This document shows positions 9,932 through 18,516 of a DNA stretch of 64,000 nucleotides, piece by piece; positions within the stretch are counted from its first letter, which is position 1; every line of letters begins with the position of its first letter. Source of the DNA: Nitrospira sp. (GTDB lineage: Bacteria; Nitrospirota; Nitrospiria; Nitrospirales; Nitrospiraceae); NCBI GenBank assembly GCA_030123565.1, contig CP126122.1:3238800-3302799 (forward strand), written 5' to 3'. Below the pieces are notes generated by a model that was not told the DNA's origin, did not search any database, and was given only the letters and a program-made list of their open reading frames with translations. Made by a program: the position numbers and the translations under genes.

Positions 9932-10071
9932 CACGGAAACCCTACGCCTGGACCGAAAGACCGTCAAGAAAGCGGCAAGAAACGGACTGTTGTTGCCTTA
10001 CCTGCTTGATTCGCGTGGTGACCGGAGTTAGATGTAGAAACCGGCACAGACCAGAGACCCGAAAAAAATCC

Positions 10072-10536
10072 ATGGCACAACATGACCGAGACCTGCGGGT
10101 GGAACTCGTCGATTGGGGCACGGCGGAAGCGGCCATAAGGGCGGTCCGCGAAACGGTGTTCATCGTCGAGCAGGGAGTGCCGGAAGACTTGGAGTGGGAT
10201 GGACTCGATCCAACCTGTGCCCACGTGCTCGCATGGAATGCTCACGGAGCAGCGATCGGCACGGCGCGCATGCAGGTGAACGGAACGATCGGCAGGATGG
10301 CGGTCCTCAAGAACCGGCGCGGTCGCGGGGTCGGCCGCGCGCTGCTCCAGACGTTACTGGATCTGGCAAAGAGGCAAGGCCTGTCGCGCGTAACCCTGTC
10401 GGCCCAAACCCACGCCCTGGGCTTCTACGAACGAGCCGGATTCCATGTGGTCGGCGAACCCTTCATGGACGCCGGGATACCGCATCGGAAGATGGTGAGG
10501 GAGCTGACTGTGCCGCGAAGCGGTTCGCACGAGTAA
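10072..10536 (+). CDS. GNAT family N-acetyltransferase (YjcF/ElaA-like)
   Basis: 154 aa from ATG 10072. An in-frame upstream start at 10006 would add 22 Arg-rich residues with no ribosome binding site. The N-terminal pattern VRETVFIVEQGVPEDLEWD is typical of YjcF/ElaA-like acetyltransferases. The acetyl-CoA loop is NRRGRGVGRALL (motif A) and the C-terminal motif is LGFYERAGF. The substrate is not predictable. It lies just left of the AT-rich modification island. Confidence 0.88.
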   Translation: MAQHDRDLRVELVDWGTAEAAIRAVRETVFIVEQGVPEDLEWDGLDPTCAHVLAWNAHGAAIGTARMQVNGTIGRMAVLKNRRGRGVGRALLQTLLDLAKRQGLSRVTLSAQTHALGFYERAGFHVVGEPFMDAGIPHRKMVRELTVPRSGSHE

Positions 10537-10643
10537 TGATCCCACCCCTCAGCTGGAGTCGGCGTCTCACTCCCTGCCGAAAGCTGTGATTGAAAATTCG
10601 AGTCTCAATCTTCTGAATTGTTATTTTGAAATTTGTATCGTTT

Positions 10644-11063
10644 CTATTGAAGCAGAAACCGTCGAATCTTATTCTTCAATGCGGGCTTACCCTGGCTTTT
10701 GTTTACTTGACACTGCCACAACACCAAAGAGTCCCACCCCAGTCTTGTAAGTTTACGCCTCACTAAACCATCTCGAATCTTATTCCCACAAATTTTCTTT
10801 GACCAGAAGCTCTTGTTTGAGTCTGGTAATTTAGCTCTTGAGCAGTGAGCGTGCCCGTGCCAGAAACAGCCATGCACAAAGATCACTTTCTTATAGAGCG
10901 GAAAGACAAGGTCTGGCTTTCCCGGCAACCCATTTCCATGCAGACGGAAACGAAATCCCATGCCGTGTATTAGGGACCTCACAAACTTCTCCGGTTTGGT
11001 ATGTTGTCCTTTTATCGCAGCCATGATTTGGCTGCGTTTTTTTGCTGAGAAAACGTCAGTCAA
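10644..11063 (-). CDS. vsr: Very short patch repair endonuclease Vsr
   Basis: 139 aa, family length. It contains the Vsr active-site region: PDLVFP with the metal-binding Asp, then FVHGCFWHGH with the conserved His residues, and the downstream LGWDSLVLWQCQ strand. Vsr nicks 5' of the T in T:G mismatches formed by deamination of 5-methylcytosine. The start is TTG (11061-11063), overlapping the end of the methyltransferase gene by 8 nt, so expression is coupled. AT content is clearly higher than in flanking genes. Confidence 0.93.
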   Translation of the reverse strand: MTDVFSAKKRSQIMAAIKGQHTKPEKFVRSLIHGMGFRFRLHGNGLPGKPDLVFPLYKKVIFVHGCFWHGHAHCSRAKLPDSNKSFWSKKICGNKIRDGLVRRKLTRLGWDSLVLWQCQVNKSQGKPALKNKIRRFLLQ

Positions 11064-12099
11064 CTTTGTTCAAGATACCAGCAATGTACGAGCTGACTTG
11101 TTTTGCAAATCTCGGTGGCAGTGCATTTCCAATCATCTCGGCATTGGGATACCGGCCATATTTAGGAAGAAACTTGTATGTCCTCGGGAATGATTGAAGC
11201 AGAGAAGCCTCGAAAACTGTAATAGCACGGTGTTGTGTCGGGTGAAGAAATCTCCCTTTACTCGGATTAACGCATCCACCTGTAATGGTAGGAGAATAAT
11301 TATCCCAAGTCATCCGTCCATAAACGTCACGGAATCCTGCGAGTCGCTGATGACACTCTAGGGTCATTTCAGTTGGCAAGACACTTCTACTGCCACCATC
11401 TTTTGGAATTTTCCGGATAATCATTTTCACATTATCGCTATAATCAGCGACCAGGCGATGAAGCGGGCGTTTACTCTTTCGAGGATGCTCGATCGTTCCT
11501 ATTGTCTGCCGGACAGTCTTTGGATCTAAGGTTGCAATCTCGTCTACGATCGGCCTCTTAGCTTTGCAAGCCAAAACAACGAGACGCCGCCGCCTCTGAG
11601 GAACCCCAAAGTTACAGGCATCGAGGATTTTCCACGAGAACTTGTATCCGTGTCTCCTAAGCGTGCCCAACAGCTTTGAAAATCGTCGATCTTTTTCCAA
11701 GCCCGGAACATTTTCCAGCATGACTGCCTTTGGCGACGTTTCAGCAATCAGTTTTGTGAACTTAAGCACTAGATCATTCCTATGGTCCTTACTTATTCTC
11801 CTCCTATTGCGACGTCGTATTCTTGAGAATCCTTGGCATGGCGGACAACCTGCAAGGAGATCAAGATCCCCCATCTTGATACCTAAACGCTCAAGGAGAT
11901 CCTTTCCTCCAATGGTTAGAACATCCTGCTGAAAAACCTTCACTTCCGGATGATTCTTGCCGTATGTTTCTACAGCGCGCTTGTCGAGTTCAACAGCTCC
12001 AATCACACTGAATCCTGCTTTTTTTAGCCCAAGGGTAAGTCCTCCACATCCAGAAAACAGATCAATCGCATTAAGAACAGGTTTTCTGTTATTGCTCAT
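11056..12099 (-). CDS. dcm: C5 cytosine-specific DNA methyltransferase
   Basis: 347 aa with the conserved C5 motifs in order: I (DLFSGCGGLTLGL), IV with catalytic Cys (GCPPCQGFS), VI (MLENVPGL), VIII (QRRRRLVVLA), IX (FEASLLQSFP) and X (GNALPPRFAKQV). The target recognition segment between VIII and IX (about residues 190-280) gives no readable specificity. The enzyme should be active. It sits between the Z1 ATPase (49-nt gap upstream) and vsr (overlapping downstream). Confidence 0.95.
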   Translation of the reverse strand: MSNNRKPVLNAIDLFSGCGGLTLGLKKAGFSVIGAVELDKRAVETYGKNHPEVKVFQQDVLTIGGKDLLERLGIKMGDLDLLAGCPPCQGFSRIRRRNRRRISKDHRNDLVLKFTKLIAETSPKAVMLENVPGLEKDRRFSKLLGTLRRHGYKFSWKILDACNFGVPQRRRRLVVLACKAKRPIVDEIATLDPKTVRQTIGTIEHPRKSKRPLHRLVADYSDNVKMIIRKIPKDGGSRSVLPTEMTLECHQRLAGFRDVYGRMTWDNYSPTITGGCVNPSKGRFLHPTQHRAITVFEASLLQSFPRTYKFLPKYGRYPNAEMIGNALPPRFAKQVSSYIAGILNKVD

Positions 12100-12148
12100 C
12101 TCAACTCCAACTCAATGAACCTGAATATGTTCGATCCATCCGGCCAAA

Positions 12149-14095
12149 CTATAGTGAAAAAGCGAATGCATAGCTTCCGTCTGGGAACCTAATCTGGGGC
12201 CACCATGCAGCGTTTTTCTGTCGGTTGGCCTTTGTCCGAAGAATGTACAGCGCAACATTATCACTGGGAACGTTGGCAAACTCCCCGCCAGCCAAAATAC
12301 CCGCGGTTTCACGACGTGTTGCATCAAGATCACGATCCCGGTCCACCCATACGTATCCGGTCGTATGTTTATGCAATTTCGCGAATTGCGCGAGCGATTC
12401 AGCAACTGCTGCAGGATTCCAGACATGCTCGGATTGCGTTTGATCTGGCATCGTCATGCGAATGAGTGTTTGCATATCCTCAATAGCCATTTCAGCATAG
12501 CTCTTACTCGCTATACCCTCCAACTTTTTGTCTATCTTTTCTGTCGATGACTTAACAGTTTCATCACGCAAGATCTGTGCGGGGTTGTAATTGCTGCCGC
12601 CGGAGTATACTCCAATGGAACCTGGAACCAGGATATTTCTCCGGGTAGGATTGAGTCCGCTCTCCACATAGACGCCACGGAATTCCTCAGTCGGATTCCG
12701 AGCAATTAGATCTCGGAGTCCGCGCTCCATCTTGTTGATGGCCTTGAAGACAACGTGAAGTTCGTGTGGAAGAAATAACCTCAAAAGGCCGATGTCCTTC
12801 CTGCGATAGCCGTACATCCTGGCGTGCTGGAGGACAGTGTCGGCTTGAGGTTTCTTCGGATGGCGTCCATAATAGCTGACGAGCAGATTTTTTATAGTAA
12901 CCCCCCGTCCAAGTTTGTTTCCGCCAACAAACAGATTATATGGTGACTTGACCGCCACATCCTCATCTGTCTCGCCATTGACCAACTTCACTGTAATGCC
13001 AGGCGAGAAGAATCCAATAGCTTCCACCAATTCCTCAAAGCTATGCCCCCTCAGTCCTTCATGTGTCGACGCTAAATCGTCATAGGCGGATTTGAGCCTC
13101 TTAAGCATCACCTGATTCTTGGCCCTCACCCCGGCGGCCAAGTCTGTCTTGTACTTCCGCAGAAGATCTACGATGTGTTTATGATCGTCCGTGCGGGTAC
13201 TCACATGACAGAGAAAAGCACAATTCTGGTCGGCATCTTTTATCCTCTTGAAGGTCGCTCCGATCATGAAGGTATCTAAAGCTCTCAGGAGGGACCTCGG
13301 AATCTCCAGCGTTGGAGTTGGCTGCGGGCCTGGCGCCAGGATTGCAATGTCATTCAAATCAAACTCCCTAACAAGCCCAGAATCATCTCCGAAGAAATCT
13401 TCCCCGCCCACATAATCTGAACCGGGGTGACTCAAAACGGTAAATTTTGGCCTGAAATCGTGATCGGGAGTTTGAAGAAACAATGCCTGCGGAGTGGCTG
13501 TAACCTGCAAATAGGTGTTCTTCTCGAAGAAGCCGCGTAACTCTCCGATCCGGTCGTTGATTACACTCCTCGTACCGTCAACACGACTTGCACGCGTGTT
13601 AAGACTGGCCTGATCCGCCTCGTCGTCAATGATTAAGCAACTGAGGCCTCGAACTTTCCCCATCTTAAAGTTTTCAATCAAGGTATTCAGCAGACCTGAG
13701 TTCTTTGTGGTGACGATGGCACAAGTCCCGCCCTTGATTCGCTGAAGGAAGGCTTCGGCATTTTTGAACTCCTTCTTGCCTATAATGTCGATCCCTGGGA
13801 AAGCCTCTCCCGCCCGTCCAAGAGTCTGTTCATAAAGGGGGTCGTTGTCGGAAGTTAGGATGATAATAGTCCGGTATCCCTCGTCAGCTCCCATAGCTCC
13901 GGTGACAGTTAAGACACCGGTCTTTCCGCTCTGAACCAATCCGTAGATGAGACCGTTGGTTTCCTCCTTCCCTCCGCTCAGCGGATTGATCCATTTTCCA
14001 GCCACGTTCGTGGCAGTATCCTTTATGTCTTTGACCTCTGTGGCGTTGCCGATCTGTTTCTGGAGTAGCCTCAAGACCTGATCGCAATGTTTCAT
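12149..14095 (-). CDS. Z1-domain P-loop ATPase of a restriction-modification-type cassette
   Basis: About 648 aa. Numbering from the first of three tandem ATGs (14101), a Walker A motif GLVQSGKT lies at residues 54-61 and a Walker B/DEAD-like motif LIIDDEAD at 156-163. VTATPQALFL and GGNKLGRGVTIKNL resemble helicase motifs III and V/VI. This matches the Z1 family, superfamily-2-like ATPases known to sit beside C5 methyltransferases in predicted restriction systems. The third ATG (14095) is preferred because GAGGTG then has 6-nt spacing. It follows the 140-aa gene by a few bases and precedes dcm. It probably powers DNA translocation or target remodelling (inference). Confidence 0.88.
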   Translation of the reverse strand: MKHCDQVLRLLQKQIGNATEVKDIKDTATNVAGKWINPLSGGKEETNGLIYGLVQSGKTGVLTVTGAMGADEGYRTIIILTSDNDPLYEQTLGRAGEAFPGIDIIGKKEFKNAEAFLQRIKGGTCAIVTTKNSGLLNTLIENFKMGKVRGLSCLIIDDEADQASLNTRASRVDGTRSVINDRIGELRGFFEKNTYLQVTATPQALFLQTPDHDFRPKFTVLSHPGSDYVGGEDFFGDDSGLVREFDLNDIAILAPGPQPTPTLEIPRSLLRALDTFMIGATFKRIKDADQNCAFLCHVSTRTDDHKHIVDLLRKYKTDLAAGVRAKNQVMLKRLKSAYDDLASTHEGLRGHSFEELVEAIGFFSPGITVKLVNGETDEDVAVKSPYNLFVGGNKLGRGVTIKNLLVSYYGRHPKKPQADTVLQHARMYGYRRKDIGLLRLFLPHELHVVFKAINKMERGLRDLIARNPTEEFRGVYVESGLNPTRRNILVPGSIGVYSGGSNYNPAQILRDETVKSSTEKIDKKLEGIASKSYAEMAIEDMQTLIRMTMPDQTQSEHVWNPAAVAESLAQFAKLHKHTTGYVWVDRDRDLDATRRETAGILAGGEFANVPSDNVALYILRTKANRQKNAAWWPQIRFPDGSYAFAFSL

Positions 14096-14102
14096 CATCA
14101 CC

Positions 14103-14525
14103 TCAATTATCTAAAATTTTCTGCCAATTCGACGGTGGCACTTTCCTGTCTAGCTTTCCATCTGGACCGTTCACCTCATAATGCTCACCATGTTTGCGAT
14201 AACAAGCTATATGGATCGCAGATTGCCTTGGGGCAGCAACTTTCAGGTATACATCATAAGTGATGGCCGCCACGCCATCCGCCCCACAGATGAGCCCGAT
14301 AACAACCTTGGATTCGGCAGCCAAACTTTGTAAAAGTACCTGCTCATCTGGCACGAACGTGAATCCCCACGGACTCCGACCCTTCGTGCAGTATTTCAGG
14401 AGAACCAACAGTCGGTTGTTTACAACAAAGAGTGGGGGCTCGTATCGTATACTCGTAATCGCCCCGCTTCGCGCTAGAAGATGAAGTGCCGCGCCCTCAT
14501 AAAACTCCTGCTTCTTTATCGCCAT
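14103..14525 (-). CDS. Uncharacterised 140-aa protein, first gene of the Z1/Dcm/Vsr operon
   Basis: 140 aa from ATG 14523-14525, which has GGAG about 9 nt upstream. No family recognised with certainty. An N-terminal helix (KKQEFYEGAALHLLARSG) is followed by strand-rich segments (PPLFVVNNRLLVLLKYCTK, SPWGFTFVP, VVIGLICGADGVAAITYDVYL) and a C-terminal YRKHGEHYEVNGPDG. The arrangement of an acidic residue in the first helix and later polar strand residues ending in Lys could suit a small PD-(D/E)XK-like fold, but no canonical motif is present. It is the only candidate effector in the operon besides Vsr. Confidence 0.75.
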   Translation of the reverse strand: MAIKKQEFYEGAALHLLARSGAITSIRYEPPLFVVNNRLLVLLKYCTKGRSPWGFTFVPDEQVLLQSLAAESKVVIGLICGADGVAAITYDVYLKVAAPRQSAIHIACYRKHGEHYEVNGPDGKLDRKVPPSNWQKILDN

Positions 14526-14627
14526 TTTTACGCTCCGAAAGTTGAGAACCAGATCCGGCACCCACAGATTTCAACCACGCCGGTCTTCTCTTTTTGAGAT
14601 CCTCGCAACAAGCGTAAGAGACTATTT

Positions 14628-14661
14628 TGTAGGTGTATTACTGTCTACATTGCCACCTACA
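14628..14661 (-). promoter_or_regulatory. Possible operator upstream of the modification operon
   Basis: An 8-bp inverted repeat (14628-14635 and 14654-14661, tgtaggtg/cacctaca) with an 18-nt spacer lies about 100 nt upstream of the first operon gene in AT-rich DNA. Position and symmetry suit an operator or control box. No regulator gene is adjacent. Confidence 0.35.
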
Positions 14662-14880
14662 CAGAATGGCTTAATTTTACGGTGACCGGAAACGCTAATC
14701 CACAGCAATGTGAGGGGAGGTTAAAACAAATGGCTTATAGCCGACGGCTGCCGGAAGGAGCTGATGGCAGGACTTTAGAATGGAACTCTGAATTGCTCGA
14801 TCCGAGCTAGCTCGCTTTTCCATCGAGGCGGGTGGCCTGATTGGTTTCCCATTGCGCGCATCGAGCGACCACCGTTTTAT

Positions 14881-15010
14881 CGTGGGGGCTCTGCGAGCAA
14901 GAAGGATTGTCCGGTGGCTCCCTTCTTTCCTTCTGAGGGCGCGCGTTCCGCGAGCAAGAGGACGATCAGGCTGCCCGAGGCACTCTTTCGTGCGCGTTCT
15001 GCGAGGTGCC
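14881..15010. repeat. Cluster of degenerate GC-rich intergenic repeats
   Basis: Several copies of a unit resembling gcgcgttccgcgagcaag lie here: 14881-14907, 14929-14957 and 14989-15009. The central 29-nt copy matches 3465-3493 at 26 of 29 positions, and a related copy lies at 25532-25560. No gene is present between 14526 and 15082; the right edge of the AT-rich island falls near 14.7 kb. Confidence 0.6.
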
Positions 15011-15082
15011 CGCCGCGAAACGTGATCTGGCATTGTTCTGTGAAATTGCTGGTCACCGAAGGATGGCGCGGCTGCTTCCGTC

Positions 15083-15625
15083 TCATTCATTCGTCTCGCC
15101 GCTTTCGGCGCCGCGCAGGCGATATCCGGCTCTCTCCAGTGCTCGACGCACGGCATTCATCACGGCAGGACTGTCGGAGTGCGGCATGACCAAGACTTCC
15201 GGTGCCGCCTGGAGGTTGGCCAGGAGTGGTTCCGCTTCCGAGCCGGCCAGGTCGTCACAGATTTCATACAACCCGGCCGGGCCCTCCTCCAGAGCATTGT
15301 GGTCCGCGAGCATGTCTCGGATCGTCGCCACGATGTCGGCGGTCGGCGTCGGCATGAGCAACGAGGCCAGGGCTCCATGGTCGAGCCGGAGCTTGGCGGC
15401 GAGGGGAAGCGGCTCCCCGCCGCGCAGCCGCTGGACCGCAGGCAGGAGGATTTTCTCTTCCATCCCGATGTGGCGAAGGAGCCCGGCGCGAAATTGATCG
15501 TAGGCTCCCTGCTCGACAAAACCGGCATGGGCCGTTGCCTTTTGCAGCAGCCCATCGAGCCGCCGGTGGTCTTCCGCAAGAAATCGCGTGAGGGGTCCTG
15601 TGATTCTGTCCTCTCGCTGGCTCAT
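15083..15625 (-). CDS. Hemerythrin HHE-domain protein
   Basis: 180 aa. The first about 140 residues are helical with the spaced His/Glu pattern of hemerythrin-like domains: EDHRRLD, LLRHIGMEEKILLPAV, LDHGAL and DHNALEE. These ligate a di-iron site that binds O2 or handles oxidative or nitrosative stress. The C-terminal tail (VLVMPHSDSPAVMNAVRRAL) is outside the core fold. Start is ATG 15623-15625; a TGA-terminated single gene. Confidence 0.87.
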   Translation of the reverse strand: MSQREDRITGPLTRFLAEDHRRLDGLLQKATAHAGFVEQGAYDQFRAGLLRHIGMEEKILLPAVQRLRGGEPLPLAAKLRLDHGALASLLMPTPTADIVATIRDMLADHNALEEGPAGLYEICDDLAGSEAEPLLANLQAAPEVLVMPHSDSPAVMNAVRRALERAGYRLRGAESGETNE

Positions 15626-15670
15626 CCGCCGGTTCCGATCATACCCTGCTCAAGGCGCCATTCAATCCAT

Positions 15671-16693
15671 CTACCTATACGATACGAGCACCTGCTCGAT
15701 CGAGCCGGCCACCGGGTGCAGCTCGGTGCGGGCAAACCCTGCGGCGCGAAACATCTGTTCGTATTCCTTGAACGTATAGGCGTCCCCTTCCGGTGTCGTG
15801 GCGAGCATGATCAGGCAGAATTCAGCCACCGGGGGCGGCGTGACGCGGTCGTCGTTGGGGACGAACTCCAGGGTGATGACTCGGCCGCCGGGGGTGAGCG
15901 CGCGATGGACCTTACGGAGCAGCGTCTCGCAGGTGGCCATGGAAAAGTGATGGAGAAAATTGGTGAGCAGCACCAGGTCGTAGCCCGTGCCGAAATCCTG
16001 CTGAAACGCGTCCCCGGCGATCGTCCGGTAGCGAGCCTGAATGCCGGCCTGCTGCGCCAGACCCTGTGCGACGGTCAAGACGTTCGGCCAGTCGAGCGCG
16101 ACGATGTCGGCCTGCGGACAGCGTTTGGCGATTTCGACCCCGAAGAGCCCATGTCCCGCCGCAATGTCCAGGACCTTTTTGACGTCCGGCTGGGTCTGCC
16201 GCACGAAGATCCCGATCTCTTCAGCCGGTCTGGCCATCATGGGAATCATCGATTTCGCAAATTCGACCCACAGGGGATGTTCAGGAGCGACGGTGCCGGC
16301 CTCGCCCGCCACGGTGCCTCCCTTTCGCACCGCCTCGGTGAGGTGCTGGAACGATTCGGTGAACTTCGGCGCATGCAGGAAGCCCAAGACCGACCCCATG
16401 TAGGCCGGTGACCGCCGATCGAGAAACAGTGCGGAATCCGGCGTCAACTTGTACCGGTTTCCCTCCTTCGTGAGGAAACCCTGGATGGTCAAGTAGTCCG
16501 CCAATATCCGCACGCCCCGCTCCGCCGCGCCGCAACGTTGTGCGAGCGTGTCCACCGTGTCCTTGCCCAGCCCGATGGCGGTGAACAGATCCAGTTCGAC
16601 CGCCGCCTTCAGCGCCTGGGTCCGTTGGTAGGCATTGGCGGTTTGAAAAAACAATTGGGGCGTGGGCCCTCCGGCCTGATCCTGAGTCGGCAT
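15671..16693 (-). CDS. SAM-dependent O-methyltransferase (acetylserotonin O-methyltransferase-like)
   Basis: 340 aa. An N-terminal winged-helix dimerisation region (LFTAIGLG...LAQRCGAAERGVRILADYL) precedes a Rossmann methyltransferase fold with SAM motif VLDIAAGHGLFGVEIA, acidic strand end IVALDW and LLTNFLHHF. The C-terminal VEPDD-like region is represented by LEFVPNDD. The start ATG has AGGAGG about 8 nt upstream. It is paralogous to the gene at 59834-60847. The substrate is unknown; in this family it is usually a small phenolic or polyketide-like molecule. Confidence 0.88.
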   Translation of the reverse strand: MPTQDQAGGPTPQLFFQTANAYQRTQALKAAVELDLFTAIGLGKDTVDTLAQRCGAAERGVRILADYLTIQGFLTKEGNRYKLTPDSALFLDRRSPAYMGSVLGFLHAPKFTESFQHLTEAVRKGGTVAGEAGTVAPEHPLWVEFAKSMIPMMARPAEEIGIFVRQTQPDVKKVLDIAAGHGLFGVEIAKRCPQADIVALDWPNVLTVAQGLAQQAGIQARYRTIAGDAFQQDFGTGYDLVLLTNFLHHFSMATCETLLRKVHRALTPGGRVITLEFVPNDDRVTPPPVAEFCLIMLATTPEGDAYTFKEYEQMFRAAGFARTELHPVAGSIEQVLVSYR

Positions 16694-16895
16694 GAGTGCG
16701 TCCTCCTGGTTGGGGCGTGAGGCAGAGAAACAGGCACAAACCTACTGTTCGGGTGGGATGCTGTCAACTGCCAGGCTGAGGGAAGGGAAGCTGCGCCGGG
16801 GTTGGGAAGTCCGGGGCAGAGTTTGCCTCTTGATTTCAGTATGGCGCGAAGTACAATGACTAGGCTCGACGATCATTCACCACCCTGTCCGTACG

Positions 16896-17465
16896 ATGAA
16901 CACAACGCTGTTTGCAGGGATGCTTGTTCTGGCGCTGGCGGAAACGGTGCCAGGATTGGCCGAAGAGTCGCTGTTATTCGACACGTGGGTTTCCTCGTAC
17001 TTCACTCCCAACCGGCTTGATGAGTTCAGACAGGCGCACGAGGCCCAGTACGACGACGACTATTTTCGATGCTCTCAAGAGGCCCAGCGTCTGATCCGCG
17101 AGGAAGTCAACGTATACGACCGGCGGTGCGATTTTTCGCCCGGTTCCGGCGTGCGCGATCAGTGCAGGAGGGATAACCACTTCCGTGGGGTGGACAGGCA
17201 TCTGGCGGAGTTGGATCAGGCGTTGCGGACTCACAGGGCCTGGCTCGATTTCGAGTCCGGGCGAAATGCCGCGACCGCCGCCCAAGCGGCGGCAGATTTC
17301 GAACGATCCTGCACCGCACCGGCCTGCGACATCGCCAAAAGAAAAAAGAACGAACTCCTGCGCGACCTCAAGCCCTATCTCCAATGCCCCCCGCTCGCTG
17401 ATCGACCCAGCGACATCGACCCGACCTTCAAAACATTCGAGCTGCCTCGCGACCCAGGCGGGTGA
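16896..17465 (+). CDS. Secreted protein of unknown function, Cys-containing
   Basis: 189 aa with an N-terminal signal (MNTTLFAGMLVLALAETVPGLAEE). The mature part is charged, helical and has several Cys residues (YFRCSQ, DRRCDFSPGSGVRDQCRR, RSCTAPACDIA, YLQCPP), suggesting disulfides in the periplasm. No known domain recognised. It converges on the lipase gene. Confidence 0.72.
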   Translation: MNTTLFAGMLVLALAETVPGLAEESLLFDTWVSSYFTPNRLDEFRQAHEAQYDDDYFRCSQEAQRLIREEVNVYDRRCDFSPGSGVRDQCRRDNHFRGVDRHLAELDQALRTHRAWLDFESGRNAATAAQAAADFERSCTAPACDIAKRKKNELLRDLKPYLQCPPLADRPSDIDPTFKTFELPRDPGG

Positions 17466-17536
17466 GGCTTGCATGGCGGTTTCCGCCGCGAGCCGACGGC
17501 GCCCATCGCGACTCTCGTGCAGGGCGGACTCCGGCG

Positions 17537-18430
17537 TCAGCGACCGGGAGGAACGGCGGGGAGCTTCTGGCGGATGCGTGCGAGGTAGGTAGACATGAAA
17601 TGCTCCGGCACGTCCTGCAGGCTGAGGTTCTTCAAATTATTCCAGAACGACAGCACCGACATCCGTTGCCCCTGATGGTCGGAATAGTAGCGGTACTTGG
17701 GACCGTCCTCCAACACGACTTCCGGGCCGAAGTGTTGAAACGGGCCCTCGTCCAGCACGGCAAACAGCTCGAACGGCGGCAGCAGGGGCACCGGATCCTT
17801 GTCGTTCACGAACCGGAGCAGGGGTAACGCGCGATATTTCCTGGCCCCGTCCCGATTCGTCACCTTCGGTTGGCCGAACGTGATCGCCTGGCCGAGCTTG
17901 AACCCATCCTCCTTCAACAGCATGAGGACGATCACTGCAGCGGCCCCGCCGAGGCTATGGCCGGTGATGCGGGTCTCATAGTCCGGTTTCAACAGCGGCT
18001 TCGCGAACTGGTAGATCTGAAGGGCGGAGTCGGCAAATCCTTTATGGAGCGGGATCTGCAATCGGCTCTCCACCACCTTGTTGTAATCAACATCCAATTG
18101 AATGTTGATCAGGTTTGACGTCCCGCGCACCACGATCCACTGCACCCGCTTGGCATCGTCCAACTCCACATAGGCCTTGATGCCGGATGAAAGGGGCGCG
18201 CTGACGCTGACCCGCACTCCCGGACCGCTCTGTTGCTGAATGGCGGCGTCCTGCTCATAGGCGAGCGAGGCCCGCTGGGCATACTGGAGTGCCTGGGCGA
18301 AGTCCAGCGGCATGGGAGGCGTGGAGGGAGGCGGCGGTTTGGTGCCGCAAGAAGCGAGGCTCACCATTGCCAGCGCGAAGAGGACCGGCATCAGCATCGA
18401 TCGAACGGCGGCGGATCGAACGGTCGGCAT
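17537..18430 (-). CDS. Class 3 lipase-like lipoprotein
   Basis: 297 aa. The start ATG 18428-18430 has GGAG about 10 nt upstream, giving signal MPTVRSAAVRSMLMPVLFALAM with lipobox SLASC, then a Pro-rich linker. The alpha/beta-hydrolase core shows the oxyanion strand (IVVRGTSN), nucleophile elbow GHSLGGAAAV, an Asp in FVNDKDPVPLLPP and a later His (HFG or DHQG). This suits the fungal-type class 3 lipase family. It is likely anchored to the cell envelope and 86 nt downstream of another lipoprotein gene. Confidence 0.88.
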   Translation of the reverse strand: MPTVRSAAVRSMLMPVLFALAMVSLASCGTKPPPPSTPPMPLDFAQALQYAQRASLAYEQDAAIQQQSGPGVRVSVSAPLSSGIKAYVELDDAKRVQWIVVRGTSNLINIQLDVDYNKVVESRLQIPLHKGFADSALQIYQFAKPLLKPDYETRITGHSLGGAAAVIVLMLLKEDGFKLGQAITFGQPKVTNRDGARKYRALPLLRFVNDKDPVPLLPPFELFAVLDEGPFQHFGPEVVLEDGPKYRYYSDHQGQRMSVLSFWNNLKNLSLQDVPEHFMSTYLARIRQKLPAVPPGR

Positions 18431-18516
18431 CACGAGAGCACTCCTTTGGAGGAGCGTACAGTACCGCCCCGTCCTTCTACCCTCGTTATAGAAGGAAGTC
18501 AACCTCCGGGCCGCTG

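Noticed and set aside
15179-16411. Open frame of 410 codons opposite the hemerythrin and O-methyltransferase genes
   Set aside because: It spans two genes on the other strand and has no domain.
16856-16870. 15-nt sequence shared exactly with 19938-19952
   Set aside because: One or two exact 15-mer repeats are expected by chance in 64 kb, and the match does not extend.
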